DNA of 64,000 nt from Streptomyces sp. NBC_01428 (GTDB lineage: Bacteria > Actinomycetota > Actinomycetes > Streptomycetales > Streptomycetaceae), in assembly GCF_036231965.1 (NCBI RefSeq), contig NZ_CP109499.1, positions 8,928,001 through 8,992,000 of the forward strand, written 5' to 3'. The first letter of the stretch is position 1, and each line of letters opens with the position of its first letter. Under the pieces are notes generated by a model. It was given only the letters and a program-made list of their open reading frames with translations. It made no database searches and had not been told where the DNA came from. The translations under genes and the position numbers were made by a program. This document shows positions 28,848 through 38,990 of this stretch, in pieces.

Positions 28848-29738
28848 GTGGATATCGATGTTCTGGGTCCGTTGGGTGTGCGGGTGAACGGGGTCGCGGT
28901 GATGCCGACGGCGCCCAAGCCGCGCAAAGTGCTCGCGTTGCTGGCCTTGCATGTGGACCGGGTGCTGCCGGTCGACCTGTTGATCGAGGAGTTGTGGGGC
29001 CAGCGGCCGCCGCGTTCGGCGCGGACCACGCTGCAGACCTACATTCTGCAGTTGCGGGAACTGATCGGAGCGGCTCTCCAGGCGGGCGCGGCCCGTTCCG
29101 CGGAACTCGAGCCCGCCTCGCAGGACATGGTGTCGGTGTCGGTGTCGGCGAAGGATGTGCTGGTGACGGCGCCGGGCGGCTATCTGCTGCGCGGTGGCGG
29201 CGGTTCGAGCGACGTGCAGAAGTTCGAGCGCCTGGCGGGGATGGGCTATCGGGCCATGGACGCGGAGGACTTCGCGGGCGCGGCCCGGCTGCTGCGTGAG
29301 GCACTGTCCCTGTGGAGCGGATCGGCGCTCGCGGACGTGCAGACCGGCGCACAGCTGGAGATGGAGGTCCGCCGCCTGGAGGAGACCCGGCTGTGCGCCC
29401 TGTACCAGCGCATCGAGGCGGACCTTCGGCTGGGCCGCCACCGTGAACTGCTGGGCGAGCTGACGGTGCTGGTGAGCCGCTATCGCACGCACGAGAACCT
29501 GCACGGCCAGTTCATGCTGGCCCTGCACCGTTCCGGGCGCCGCGGCGAGGCGTTGAGCGTGTATCAGCGGCTGCGTCAGGCACTGGTCCGCGATCTGGGC
29601 CTGGAGCCCTCCGCGGGACTGCGCCGGCTGCAGCGGGCCATCCTGGAGACCTCCGAGGCACCCGCCCCCGCCGCCCGCGTCCTGCGGCCCGAAGCCCTGG
29701 CCGGCGCCTCCCGCGACCGCCTCGTACGCGTCGACTGA
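28848..29738 (+). CDS. SARP-family transcriptional activator (SARP 1)
   Basis: 296 residues. N-terminal winged-helix domain opens VDIDVLGPLGVRVNGVAVMPTAPK and contains LLIEELWGQRPPRSARTTLQTYILQLR, the classic OmpR-like DNA-binding part of SARPs; the bacterial transcriptional activation domain follows from about residue 115 (FERLAGMGYRAMDAEDFAGA) to LGLEPSAGLRRLQRAIL. GTG 28848 with AGGGGG 8 bases upstream. Expected to recruit RNA polymerase at promoters with 11-bp spaced heptamer repeats, several of which occur in the window. Confidence 0.93.
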   Translation: MDIDVLGPLGVRVNGVAVMPTAPKPRKVLALLALHVDRVLPVDLLIEELWGQRPPRSARTTLQTYILQLRELIGAALQAGAARSAELEPASQDMVSVSVSAKDVLVTAPGGYLLRGGGGSSDVQKFERLAGMGYRAMDAEDFAGAARLLREALSLWSGSALADVQTGAQLEMEVRRLEETRLCALYQRIEADLRLGRHRELLGELTVLVSRYRTHENLHGQFMLALHRSGRRGEALSVYQRLRQALVRDLGLEPSAGLRRLQRAILETSEAPAPAARVLRPEALAGASRDRLVRVD

Positions 29739-30508
29739 CAAACCCGCCGCCCCGACAGCTTCTCCGCCCGTGCACCGGCTCCGGCCATCCGGCCCACCCG
29801 CCCCCACCTCTCCCCACCACTGCCTACAGCCCTCGCCCCGCCCCCTCCCCAGGCGCCGCAGACCGGCCCCGGACAGGCGGGGCGCCGCGCTGCGCCCAGC
29901 CGCCCAGCCGCCCAGCCGCCCAGCCCCAGACCAACAGCCCCCACAGATAGGCAGGTTCAGCAGACCCGGCAGACCGCCAGCCCCTCGCAGACCAGCAGAC
30001 CAGCAGACCAGCAGGCCCTGACCACTGACTTGCGGACCGGTAGGTCCGGCGGACCAACAGCCTCCGCAGGCCTGCAGCTCCCGCAGACCTGTATCTCCCG
30101 CAGACCTGCAGCTCCCGCGGACCTGCAGACCGGCACGTTCCGCAGGTCCCCAACCGGCAGGCCCGGGGGACCGGCAGACCCCGTTGCCCGTCTGATCCGG
30201 CCTCAGCCCTGATGTGTGTGCAGAGCGCATGTCCGTCGGGGCCTGCCGGTGCCCGCCGCCTGTCTCTTCTGTTGTCTGTCCTGTCCTGTCCTGTCCTGTG
30301 CTTGCGGCGCAACGGCTCCGCCTGTCCGGGGCCAGGGCTGGGGCTGGGGCCGGGGCCGGGGCGAGCCCATCACGCTCCCGCCGGTATTCCCCTGACGGTC
30401 CGTCGAGCGCCCGTCCCCTGTGCGCCGTGCGGGTGCCGGGGCCGCTCGTAGGCGCGCGCCGTCTGTCCGACCGGGCCTGTCGTGGCCGGGTGGTGACCGG
30501 CCGTCGGG
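29739..30508. other. Repeat-rich spacer between SARP 1 and SARP 2
   Basis: No gene seen. Degenerate GCAGACC- and CAGCCGCC-type tandem repeats occupy 29885-30180, and TGTCC units lie at 30276-30300. Confidence 0.5.
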
Positions 30509-32287
30509 TTAGTGGACGGCCTGCTCCCGCTGGATCCTGCGGAGCAAGTCCTGCTGATCGCGCGCCAGTTCCTCGATCCGGGCCCGCAGGTGCGCCAACT
30601 CGCCCGCCAGATCGGCAGAACCCGCTACACCGGCCGGATCTGCGAACCCGGCCGAACCTCCCAGGTCCGTCAGATCCACAGAGCCCGTCGGGCCCGCGGA
30701 GCCCGTCACGTCCGAGCAACCCGCTCCCGCCGCCGGCGCCACCAGCCCGGCTCCGCCTGGAGAACCCGCCGGAACGCCTACCGAAGCCCCCGGACCCGTC
30801 AGGCCCGCCGATGCCACCGGACCCGTCATGCCCGCCGAAGTTGCGGAAGCCGCAGGACCCGTCAGAGGTGACAGGGCCGGCGGATCCGCGGCGCAGGCCG
30901 GCGCCGGGAGCGCCATCGGGTCCGTCCGGTCTCCCCTGGACCTGGCCGGGCCCGGGGGACGGCCAGGGCCTGAGGGGTGTGATCGGCCGGTGGGGGAGGG
31001 GCGTTGGTGCAGGGACGGGGACGGGGGCGGGGTCTGGTGCGGGGGTGGGGTCAGGGTGGGGCAGTGGTTGAGGATCGCTTCCAGGCGGGCGCGCAGAGCC
31101 GGGCCGGGCTCGATGCCCAGGGTGGTGATCAGGTGGCGGCGCGCGCGTTCGTAGACGCCCAGGGCCTCCGCCTGCCGGCCGCCCCGGTACAGGGCGAGCA
31201 TGAGCAGGTCGTAGAACCGTTCGCGCAGTGGATGATCCGCGCTCAGGCGTTCCAGGCCGGCGGTGATGCCGGTGGAGCGCCCGCACTGCAGGCTCGCCTC
31301 GTAGAGGGCTTCCAGAGCGGTCAGGCGCTGTTCCTCGAGACGGTCGGCCTCCGCCGTGCACAGCGGGCCGTGGCGGCTGTCCTGCAGGGCCGGGCCCCGC
31401 CACAGTGACAGGGCGCGCTGCAGGAGCTGTGCCGCCTGGCCGGGGTCGTGGGGCAGGGCGGCGCGGCCCTGGCCGGACAGGCGGGTGAAGCGGGCCACGT
31501 CGGTCGAGGCACGGCCGGGGGCCAGCAGGTAGCCGGTGGGCAGGGTACTGATCCACTCATGTCCCGGCGCGGGCAGCAGACGGCGCAGCCGGGCGACGTG
31601 GGCCTGCAGGGCGTTGGAGGCGTTCGCCGGCGGCGCACTGCCCCACAACTCCTCCACCAGGCGGTCCACGGACAGCAGTTGCCCCGCGTGCAGGACCAGC
31701 GTGGCCAGCAGCGCCCGCTGTTTGGGACCGCTGGGCGCGATGACCCCTCCCGCCGTGTCGCACACGGTGACCGGGCCCAGCAGCCGGAACTCGCTCACCG
31801 TCACCCGCCCGGCGCCCGCCACGAGCCGCCCGCCCGCACCGCCCCCACCGTCCACCGGGCCTGGTCCGCCATACCCATGACCGGCCCCCTGCCCGGCGGC
31901 CCGCACCCCCGCCGGGACGCCATGCCCCGCCGCCGGGATGCCGTGACCGGGCCCGGCCGGGTCATCCGCCGCCCCGCCGTCCCCGGCCCGGACTCCCGGC
32001 GCGTCCCTGCCCCCGGCCGGGACGCCCGCCGCGGTCCTGCGCCCGGCCGGGAGGCCCGGCATGGCGCTGTGCCCGGCCTGGATGCCCGGCATGGCGCTAC
32101 GGCTGGCCGGGAGGCCGGTAGGGCCGCCGTACGTGTGCCCGTGAGCGGCCGGAGTCCCTGTGGGGCTGTGGCGGTCTGTTTCCGCGTGGCCGTCTGCCGG
32201 GGCGCCGTGCACGGCCGGGGGGCCCGCCGGATCACCCTGTACGGGCGGGGTGTCCAGGGTGGTGCCGTGGCCGGCGGGGGCATTCAC
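30509..32287 (-). CDS. SARP-family activator with N- and C-terminal extensions (SARP 2)
   Basis: Central SARP core begins VTVSEFRLLGPVTVCDTAGG (about residue 162) with DRLVEELWGSAPPANASNALQAHVARLRR, followed by the activation domain ending TLGIEPGPALRARLEAIL. It is preceded by ~160 Gly/Pro/His-rich residues and followed by ~150 low-complexity residues and a short coiled coil (LAHLRARIEELARDQQDLLRRIQREQ). The GTG at 32287 overlaps the thioesterase stop by 4 bp, favouring the long form by coupling; GTG 31804 would give only the core plus C-terminal tail. Confidence 0.85.
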   Translation of the reverse strand: MNAPAGHGTTLDTPPVQGDPAGPPAVHGAPADGHAETDRHSPTGTPAAHGHTYGGPTGLPASRSAMPGIQAGHSAMPGLPAGRRTAAGVPAGGRDAPGVRAGDGGAADDPAGPGHGIPAAGHGVPAGVRAAGQGAGHGYGGPGPVDGGGGAGGRLVAGAGRVTVSEFRLLGPVTVCDTAGGVIAPSGPKQRALLATLVLHAGQLLSVDRLVEELWGSAPPANASNALQAHVARLRRLLPAPGHEWISTLPTGYLLAPGRASTDVARFTRLSGQGRAALPHDPGQAAQLLQRALSLWRGPALQDSRHGPLCTAEADRLEEQRLTALEALYEASLQCGRSTGITAGLERLSADHPLRERFYDLLMLALYRGGRQAEALGVYERARRHLITTLGIEPGPALRARLEAILNHCPTLTPPPHQTPPPSPSLHQRPSPTGRSHPSGPGRPPGPARSRGDRTDPMALPAPACAADPPALSPLTGPAASATSAGMTGPVASAGLTGPGASVGVPAGSPGGAGLVAPAAGAGCSDVTGSAGPTGSVDLTDLGGSAGFADPAGVAGSADLAGELAHLRARIEELARDQQDLLRRIQREQAVH

Positions 32288-33426
32288 GACGTCACCGCAC
32301 AGGCGGACGGGGTGGGGGAGTACAGCAGGGCGCGCCGTACGTCCTCCTGGATGTGCCGGGTGACCTCGGGCAGGCGGTCCTGGAAGTAGAAGTGGCCGCC
32401 CTCGAACAGGCGTATCCCCAGGAAGGGTTCACAGGTCTGCGCCCAGCCGCCGAGCAGATGGGGCGGGGCGACCTGGTCGTGGCGGCCGCCGAACACCGAC
32501 AGCGGCACCGGCAGCGGGACGGCGGCAGGCCGGGGGCGCCAGGTCTCGTTGATCCGCAGATCCGCGCGGATGACCGGCGCGAACAGTTCCCACAACTGCG
32601 GATGATCCAGCACCGCAGGCGGCGTGCCGCCCATCGCCGCCAACTCGCGGCGCAGTTCCCCATCCGACAGCAGATGCCGCCCCCCACCCGCCGGACCAAC
32701 GGCATCCGGCACACCCGCCACGCCATCCATGCCCACGGCGCCCTCGGAGCCCTGCACGGTGCCCGCGCTCGCGGCGCCCTGCGGGTCCCGCATCGGCTCC
32801 GCGCCCGCCCCGAACGTCGCCCCCGCCGCGCACGTCGCGTACGTCGTCCCCGCCCCGTACGCCGTCCCCGCCCCGTACGCCGTCCCCGTCGCGTTGATCG
32901 TGACGGCCGTGCCTGCGGAGGCCGTCGTGCCTGTCGCATCGGCCGCGTCGGGCGTGTCGGCCGCGGCGGGTGCATCGGGTGTGTACGGCGGGTGCGCTGT
33001 GCCCGTTGTACCGGTACCGGTGGCGGTGGCGTTCGGCGGGTTGGCCGTTCGGTGGGGACGGGGGTTGGGGTGGGGGAGGGCGGGGAGGGGGTCGCGGGCG
33101 GAGAGGCCGAGCCACCGGGGCGGGGTACGGCCCTCGTCGACCAGGCGGCGGGTCAGCTCGTAGGCGACGACCGCGCCCAGACTGTGTCCGAAGAACGCGA
33201 AAGGCCCGGTCAGCGTGTCGCCCAGGGTGTGCAGGTAGTGGTCGACGAGGGCGTCCGTGTCGTGCAGCGCGGGGCGTTCGTCCCGGGGGCCGCGGCCCGG
33301 CGCGTCGGGGAGGTGGACCTGCCAGCCGGCCGGGAAACGGGCCGGCCAGTCGCGGTAGGCCAGATGCGAGCCACCGGCGTGGTGGAACACGAACAGCCGC
33401 AGCCGCGGCTCCTGCGTCCTGTGCAT
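32284..33426 (-). CDS. Type II thioesterase with low-complexity lid insert
   Basis: 380-residue alpha/beta hydrolase that removes stalled or wrong acyl groups from NRPS/PKS carriers. LFVFHHAGGSHLAYRDW is the family N-terminus; the nucleophile elbow is GHSLG; the acid is in FGGRHDQV and the histidine in FEGGHFYFQ. Between the nucleophile region and SDGELRRELAAMGG an insert of about 110 Thr/Gly/Ala-rich residues replaces the usual short lid (the neighbour at 55965 lacks it). ATG 33426 has GGAG before it. Coupled to SARP 2 downstream. Confidence 0.88.
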   Translation of the reverse strand: MHRTQEPRLRLFVFHHAGGSHLAYRDWPARFPAGWQVHLPDAPGRGPRDERPALHDTDALVDHYLHTLGDTLTGPFAFFGHSLGAVVAYELTRRLVDEGRTPPRWLGLSARDPLPALPHPNPRPHRTANPPNATATGTGTTGTAHPPYTPDAPAAADTPDAADATGTTASAGTAVTINATGTAYGAGTAYGAGTTYATCAAGATFGAGAEPMRDPQGAASAGTVQGSEGAVGMDGVAGVPDAVGPAGGGRHLLSDGELRRELAAMGGTPPAVLDHPQLWELFAPVIRADLRINETWRPRPAAVPLPVPLSVFGGRHDQVAPPHLLGGWAQTCEPFLGIRLFEGGHFYFQDRLPEVTRHIQEDVRRALLYSPTPSACAVTS

Positions 33427-34192
33427 GGCCACTCCATCGACGAGTCACTCCACAACGGCCCGGCCCGATGGCCGGAGCCGCCCCCGGCGCCCGCCGGCCG
33501 TGCCCTGTCGCGGCGGGCCGGGAATGCGGACGATAGCCGCACCCCGCCCACGGCGGGCGCCACCACCAGCGGCTTTCGAACCGGCCTGCACGCCTTCTCA
33601 AGTCCCCCGACCCGCCCGCACCTTGCCCCTACCTGGGCGGTCTGCCCCCGCCCCGCCCGCGCCTTGCCCCCGGCGTCTTGCCCCCGACCCGCCCGGGCTT
33701 GGCCCCTGACCCGCCGGCGCCTGACCCCTGATCCACCCACGGGCCGGCCCCTGACCCACCCACCGTCCCCCCGCACGGCTCCACCCGGGCTCTGCCCGCA
33801 CGGGTCCACCCGCCGCCCCCACCCGCACGGTCCGCCCGCAGTCCGCCCGCACGGTCGCCCACGGTCCGCCCGCGCTCTGCCGCTGCCCGACCGACAGGGT
33901 TCGCCCGTGCCCGTCCACGGTGCGCCTCCGGCGTGTCCGTGGCCTGCCGGATACAGGCCCGCACTCGGCCCGCACTCGGCCTGGGCTCGGCCCGCACCCG
34001 GCCTGCGGTCCCTGTGCGGCGTGTGGGTGCGGTGGCGGGTTGCGGGGTGTGTAGAGGGCTGCTTGAGGGCGGGTCCAGCAATCCGGGCGGCGGCCGAAAA
34101 CGGGTCTAGCGTGCCGAAGGCCAAGGCCGCCCCCTGCGACTACGACGGGGTGCCGGCACGGCCGCCACTCGATGGAGTACGGGGAGGAAACC
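33427..34192. other. Spacer between divergent thioesterase and SARP 3 genes
   Basis: About 770 bases without a recognisable gene; C-rich, degenerate short repeats (33640-33900). GGGGAGGA at its end is the SARP 3 ribosome binding site. Confidence 0.5.
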
Positions 34193-35014
34193 GTGGAGAT
34201 CCAGGTTCTGGGGCCCTTGAGCGCCACCGTCAACGGTGTCTCGATCGTGCCCACCGCGAGCAAGCCGCGCCAGCTCCTTGCCCTGTTCGCGTTCTATCCC
34301 GGCCGGATCGTGCCGGTGGCCACCCTCATGGAAGAGCTGTGGGGCACCGACATGCCGCAGAGCGCCATGACCACCCTGCAGACCTACGTCCTGCAGCTGC
34401 GCCGCCACCTGGGCACCGCCATGGGACCCGACGCCCCCGGCAACGCCAAGGAGGTCCTGGCCACCCGGCACGGCGGGTACGTCCTGCAGATCCCCGCCGA
34501 CGCCGTCGACCTGCACCGCTACGAGCAGCTCGTCGCCGGCGGACAGCGCGCCTTCGAACAGGGCGAGGACGGCCAGGCCGCCGCCCTCCTGCGGGACGCC
34601 CTGGACATGTGGGACGGGCCCGCCCTGGTCGATGTGCGCGCCGGATCCATCCTCTCCATCGAGATCATGCGGCTCAAGGAGTCCCGCCTGGTCACCATCG
34701 AGCGGCGTATCGACGCCGACCTGCGCCTGGGCCGGCACGGCGAACTCATCGCCGAACTCACCGACCTGATTGCCCGTCACCCCCAGCACGAGGGCCTGCA
34801 CTCCCAGGCGATGGTCGCCCTCTACCGCTCCGGACGCCAGGCCACCGCCCTGGACGTGTACCGCAGACTGCGCAAGCAGCTCATCGACGAGCTCGGTGTG
34901 GAACCCTCACCGCAACTGCAGCGCCTGCACCAGATGATGCTCACCGTCGACCCCGCCCTGGACGTGACCGCAGGCGAGCGCCGCACCTCCACCTTCGACC
35001 TCTACGCCGCCTGA
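34193..35014 (+). CDS. SARP-family transcriptional activator (SARP 3)
   Basis: 273 residues: VEIQVLGPLSATVNGVSIVPTASKPRQ starts the winged-helix domain, with TLMEELWGTDMPQSAMTTLQTYVLQLRRHL; activation domain from FEQGEDGQAAALLRDALDMWDG to ELGVEPSPQLQRLHQMML. Very similar in layout to SARP 1. GTG 34193 is chosen for the GGGAGGA about 6 bases before it. It is a candidate direct activator of the 11-bp repeat promoters to its right. Confidence 0.93.
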   Translation: MEIQVLGPLSATVNGVSIVPTASKPRQLLALFAFYPGRIVPVATLMEELWGTDMPQSAMTTLQTYVLQLRRHLGTAMGPDAPGNAKEVLATRHGGYVLQIPADAVDLHRYEQLVAGGQRAFEQGEDGQAAALLRDALDMWDGPALVDVRAGSILSIEIMRLKESRLVTIERRIDADLRLGRHGELIAELTDLIARHPQHEGLHSQAMVALYRSGRQATALDVYRRLRKQLIDELGVEPSPQLQRLHQMMLTVDPALDVTAGERRTSTFDLYAA

Positions 35015-35020
35015 CACCCC

Positions 35021-35068
35021 CACCGGCACCAGCACCGGCACCGGCACCAGCACCAGCACCAGCACCAG
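35021..35068. repeat. Eight tandem hexamers CACCGG/CACCAG
   Basis: Directly after the SARP 3 stop: eight CACCRG units without interruption, then CATCAG. Non-coding. Confidence 0.75.
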
Positions 35069-35142
35069 CATCAGCCTCAGCGGCGCGGGGCTCGCCTCCA
35101 CGACCGCTGCGAACAGGCCAAAGCAGCCTCCCGGAAGGCCCG

Positions 35143-35169
35143 TTGACGACACCGGCGCTGGGGTAGGGT
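35143..35169 (+). promoter_or_regulatory. Possible promoter of the LLM oxidoreductase gene
   Basis: TTGACG at 35143-35148 and TAGGGT at 35164-35169 resemble Streptomyces vegetative promoter boxes, though the 15-base spacer is short. 132 bases before the next start codon. Confidence 0.4.
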
Positions 35170-35301
35170 CACCGCGGCGGCGCACCCGGCACAGCACACG
35201 CCACCCGCCGCCGGACACACCAAAAGCCTGCGGACAGCCGCCACACAAGCAGGCCGGCGCCAGGCACACGCAGGCGGAACAACACAGTTGGGGGGCGGGA
35301 C

Positions 35302-36183
35302 ATGACCAGGCCGTTTCGTTTCGGCGTGAACATGTTGAAGCCGGCAGGGGGCGCGCAGTGGCGGGACCGGTGCCGGCGCGCCGAACTGCTCGGCTACGAC
35401 GTCATCCTGGTCCCCGACCATCTGGGCATGGTCTCCCCGTTCCCGGCCATGACGGCCGCGGCGGACGCCACCGAACGCCCCCGGATCGGCACCTTCGTCC
35501 TGAACGCCGGCTTCTGGAACCCCGCGCTGCTGGCCCGGGACGTGGCCACCACCGACGCCCTGACCGGCGGCCGGCTCGAGATCGGCCTCGGCGCCGGCTA
35601 CGCGCAGGCCGAACACGAACGCGCCCGCCTCGCGTTCCTATCGCCCGGCGGCCGCATCGACGCCCTGCGGCACACCGTCCGCGAACTCGACCGGCTGCTG
35701 AGCGATCCCGCACACACCCCGCCCGCCGTCCAGCAGCCCCGCCCCCCGCTGCTCATCGGCGGCAACGGCGACCGACTGCTGCGCCTGATGGCCGAGCACG
35801 CCGACATCGCCGCCTTCACCGCGACCGCCGGCTACGACAAAGGCATCCTCAACGCCCTGACCCCCGCCCAGCTCGACGAACGCATCACCGCCTACGAACG
35901 CTTCGCCGCCCACCGCGCCGTTCCCGCCGAACGGAACGTGCTGATCCACCACGTCGAGGTCACCGACGACCGGCGGGCTGCCGCGGACCGGCTCCCCAAG
36001 ATCCACCCCGAGGTGTCGCAGGAAGACCGCCTGACCCTGCCGGTGATGCTCTTCGGCACCGTCAAACAGATCGCCGAGCAACTGCGCGAACAACGCGAAC
36101 GCTTCGGCCTGTCCTACATCGTGGTCCTCGACAACGCCATGGACACCTTCGCCCCCGTGATCGAAGAACTCACCGGCACCTGA
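35302..36183 (+). CDS. LLM-class F420-dependent oxidoreductase
   Basis: 293-residue TIM-barrel luciferase-like protein. RPFRFGVNMLKPAGGAQWRDR and LGYDVILVPDHLGM are typical of the TIGR03619/probable-F420 subgroup; DALTGGRLEIGLGAGYAQAEH is the conserved barrel motif, and PPLLIGGNGDRLLRLMAEHADI lines the cofactor phosphate site. GGGGGGCGGG precedes the ATG. It may be a tailoring or monomer-forming redox enzyme using F420H2, a link to the F420 genes at the left of the window. Confidence 0.88.
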   Translation: MTRPFRFGVNMLKPAGGAQWRDRCRRAELLGYDVILVPDHLGMVSPFPAMTAAADATERPRIGTFVLNAGFWNPALLARDVATTDALTGGRLEIGLGAGYAQAEHERARLAFLSPGGRIDALRHTVRELDRLLSDPAHTPPAVQQPRPPLLIGGNGDRLLRLMAEHADIAAFTATAGYDKGILNALTPAQLDERITAYERFAAHRAVPAERNVLIHHVEVTDDRRAAADRLPKIHPEVSQEDRLTLPVMLFGTVKQIAEQLREQRERFGLSYIVVLDNAMDTFAPVIEELTGT

Positions 36184-36223
36184 CCCACCCCGGGACCGGC
36201 CGAAACCGGCCCCCCGGACGGCC

Positions 36224-36455
36224 GCGCACCCGCCACCCGGAACGGCGCCGCACACCCGCCACCCGGAACGGCGCCGCACACCCGCCACCCGGGACGGTCA
36301 CGCACCCGCCACCCGGGACGGCGCCGCACACCCGCCACCCGGGACGGTCACGCATCCGCCACCCGGGAGGGCGCCGCGCGCACCCGCCACCCGGGACGGT
36401 CACGCATCCGCCACCCGGGACGGCGCCGCACACCCGCCACCCGGGAGGGCGCCAC
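36224..36455. repeat. Array of ~24-bp CRCCACCCGGRACGG repeats
   Basis: About nine imperfect tandem units built from CGCCACCCGGGACGG joined by GTCACGCAT or CGCCGCACAC linkers. Falls between convergent genes (LLM oxidoreductase and aromatase) with no coding frame of merit. Stem-forming CCCGGG occurs in many units. Confidence 0.75.
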
Positions 36456-36500
36456 ACACCGGCCGCACGCGAGCCGAAGGCCTCAACAGGCCTGTCCCCG

Positions 36501-37862
36501 CTACCGTCGTGGCAGTGCCTGCACCGCCGACTCGGCGTGCCGGGCGGCCTGTTCGAGGATCGCGCGAGACGTCTGCCCGATGGCATCCCGCACCCGCTCG
36601 CCCAACCCGCCGTCCTCCAGGCCGCCCAACCTGCCGTCCTCCAGGCCGCCCACCCCGCCGTCCTCCGGGCCGCGCACCCCGCCGCCCTCCGGCACCGGCC
36701 CCTGCCCCTGCCCCGCAGATCCGCGCACGGTCCGTCCCCGGCCGTCCTTGGGCGCCGGCCTCGGCATCGACCTCGGCCCAGCAGGCGAGTCCGCGCTGCG
36801 CCCCTGTCCCCGGCCCGTCTCCGACCCCAGATCTGACCCCGACCCCAGACCTGACCCCGGCATCAGCCCCGGCGCCGGCTCCTGACGCCCGCTCAAGTCC
36901 GCCACCCCGGCGAGGACATGCGTCGCACTGCGGCCGGGCGGCGCATACGGGCTCTCCTGGGGCGGTGCCGTGTCGGTGCCGGGCGGTTCCGTGCTCTCCT
37001 GGCCGTCGATCGCGTATGCGTCGTCCGGCGGGGCGGCGTGTTCGTCGAGGAGCACCGTGTGTTCGGCGATCACACGCACCCCGTGTTCGTCGGGCAGGAC
37101 CGACCACTCCCCGGTGTGTGCGGCGACGGGCGCCCAGGGCGTGGTCGTCTTGTAGACGATGCGCCCGGCGTGCGGGAAACACAGCCGCAGCGAACGCGTG
37201 GCGCGCACCGTGTGGTCCGGCAGCCGCAGACGGTAGTCGACGGCTTGGATCCCGGGGGAGACCTCGCTCAGCTCGACGTGCCGCACCTGCGGTACGCGGC
37301 CGGCCCAGTCGCCGGCCCGGTAGAGGAAGTCGTAGACGACCTCGCCCGGCCCCTCGATGCGCAACGACTCCTGGAACCTCAGCACCCGTTGCCGCGAACC
37401 GCCGCGGCCCTCCGCGATCCTGCGCACACTGCGCAGCGCGCTGCGGGCGTTGTCCCCGGCGGCCAGAGCGGCCCGGACCGCCTCCGCCCCGTGGGAACCG
37501 GCGGCGACGGTGAACTCGTGCACCACGCTCACCACACACCCGTGCCCGCCCGCCGCCTCCGAGACGCTCCACTGCCCGGCCAACGACGCGATCGGCGCCT
37601 CGCCGCGCAACCGCCAGAACTCGATGCGCCGCTCGCCCGGGTGGGCCACCCGCGCCCACAGCGAGCAGCGCACACGGCCGCCCGCGTGCTCCCACACCCG
37701 CAGCCGCTCCCGGTCTCCCTCGGCGTCCATGCGCTCCACATGCACGACACCCGCGCTGTACAGCGGCCTGCGCACGGCGTCCGCGAGCAGGGCGTAGACC
37801 ACCTCGGCCGGCGCGGCCACCTCCGCCGAATGCCGCAGGCGCCGCACACGCTCACCAGACAT
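36501..37862 (-). CDS. Didomain polyketide aromatase/cyclase (SRPBCC) protein
   Basis: 453 residues. Two START/SRPBCC domains: residues about 5-145 (RHSAEVAAPAEVVYALLAD, GGRVRCSLWARV, EFWRLRGEAPIASLAGQW) and about 160-290 (FQESLRIEGPGEVVYDFLYRAGDW, RATRSLRLCFP, KTTTPWAPVAAHTGEW). This is the layout of type II PKS aromatase/cyclases that fold and dehydrate poly-beta-ketone chains. A ~150-residue Gly/Pro-rich linker ends in a short helix (RVRDAIGQTSRAILEQAARHAES). ATG 37862 is preferred because GGAGGT lies 7 bases upstream. No minimal PKS is seen here, so its substrate is puzzling. Divergent from the NTF2-like gene. Confidence 0.85.
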   Translation of the reverse strand: MSGERVRRLRHSAEVAAPAEVVYALLADAVRRPLYSAGVVHVERMDAEGDRERLRVWEHAGGRVRCSLWARVAHPGERRIEFWRLRGEAPIASLAGQWSVSEAAGGHGCVVSVVHEFTVAAGSHGAEAVRAALAAGDNARSALRSVRRIAEGRGGSRQRVLRFQESLRIEGPGEVVYDFLYRAGDWAGRVPQVRHVELSEVSPGIQAVDYRLRLPDHTVRATRSLRLCFPHAGRIVYKTTTPWAPVAAHTGEWSVLPDEHGVRVIAEHTVLLDEHAAPPDDAYAIDGQESTEPPGTDTAPPQESPYAPPGRSATHVLAGVADLSGRQEPAPGLMPGSGLGSGSDLGSETGRGQGRSADSPAGPRSMPRPAPKDGRGRTVRGSAGQGQGPVPEGGGVRGPEDGGVGGLEDGRLGGLEDGGLGERVRDAIGQTSRAILEQAARHAESAVQALPRR

Positions 37863-37959
37863 CAAAGACACCTCCACCCTCATGTCCCGCTCTTCACACC
37901 CGAGAAGCAGGGAGCGCTCGCCACCACCCCCTGGTGACTCCCACCGTCGGCTCCCTCAC

Positions 37960-37999
37960 TCGAGGAGTATTCGAAGGATGCTCGAGCCGTGCCTCAAAG
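37960..37999. promoter_or_regulatory. SARP-type operator: four heptamers at 11-bp spacing
   Basis: TCGAGGA (37960), TCGAAGG (37971), TCGAGCC (37982) and CTCAAAG (37993) stand exactly 11 bases apart in the plus orientation. That is the geometry of SARP binding sites such as those of ActII-ORF4. The array ends 36 bases before the NTF2-like gene start and also lies in the intergenic region of the divergent aromatase gene. Confidence 0.7.
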
Positions 38000-38034
38000 A
38001 CTGTCCAGGACCGGACAGAAGGAGACCGAGGACC

Positions 38035-38541
<507 letters not shown>

Positions 38542-38990
38542 CCCCACCCCACCCGGCGACCTGCCCCGCCCCGTCCGGCGACCCGCCCGCCCCGTGCGGC
38601 GGCCAACCGTCCGGCCCCGCACCCGGCCCGGCGGGCAGCGCATCGCCCGCGCCGCACCTCGGCCGGCACCGCAGCGACCGCCACCCCCACCGCGCCGCCC
38701 GCGATCCGGCCCCGCGCCCACGCCCCAGCCCCCGGGCGGGCCCCACGCCCACGCCCCGGTACAGGCCGGCCCCACGCCCAGCCCCCACGCCCTACGCCCA
38801 CGCCCCCCGGTACCGGGCCCCAACACCCTTCCGCTTTCCCCTCGGTGGGCCGGGCGCATCGTGCGTGGGCCGGGTCGAGTGGGATGTCAGGGCGGTGTCA
38901 GAGGTTTGTCGGGGGGCTGCCGCATGCTTGGGCAGCGCCTCGTGAGGAGAGGGGGAGGGGGCTTCATCGGCGCGTGCCTCCGGACTGCCG
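38542..38990. other. C-rich spacer, ~450 bp
   Basis: No gene seen; degenerate CCCACGCCC-type repeats at 38690-38810. G-rich GGAGAGGGGGAGGGGG occurs about 30 bases before the next start. Confidence 0.45.
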
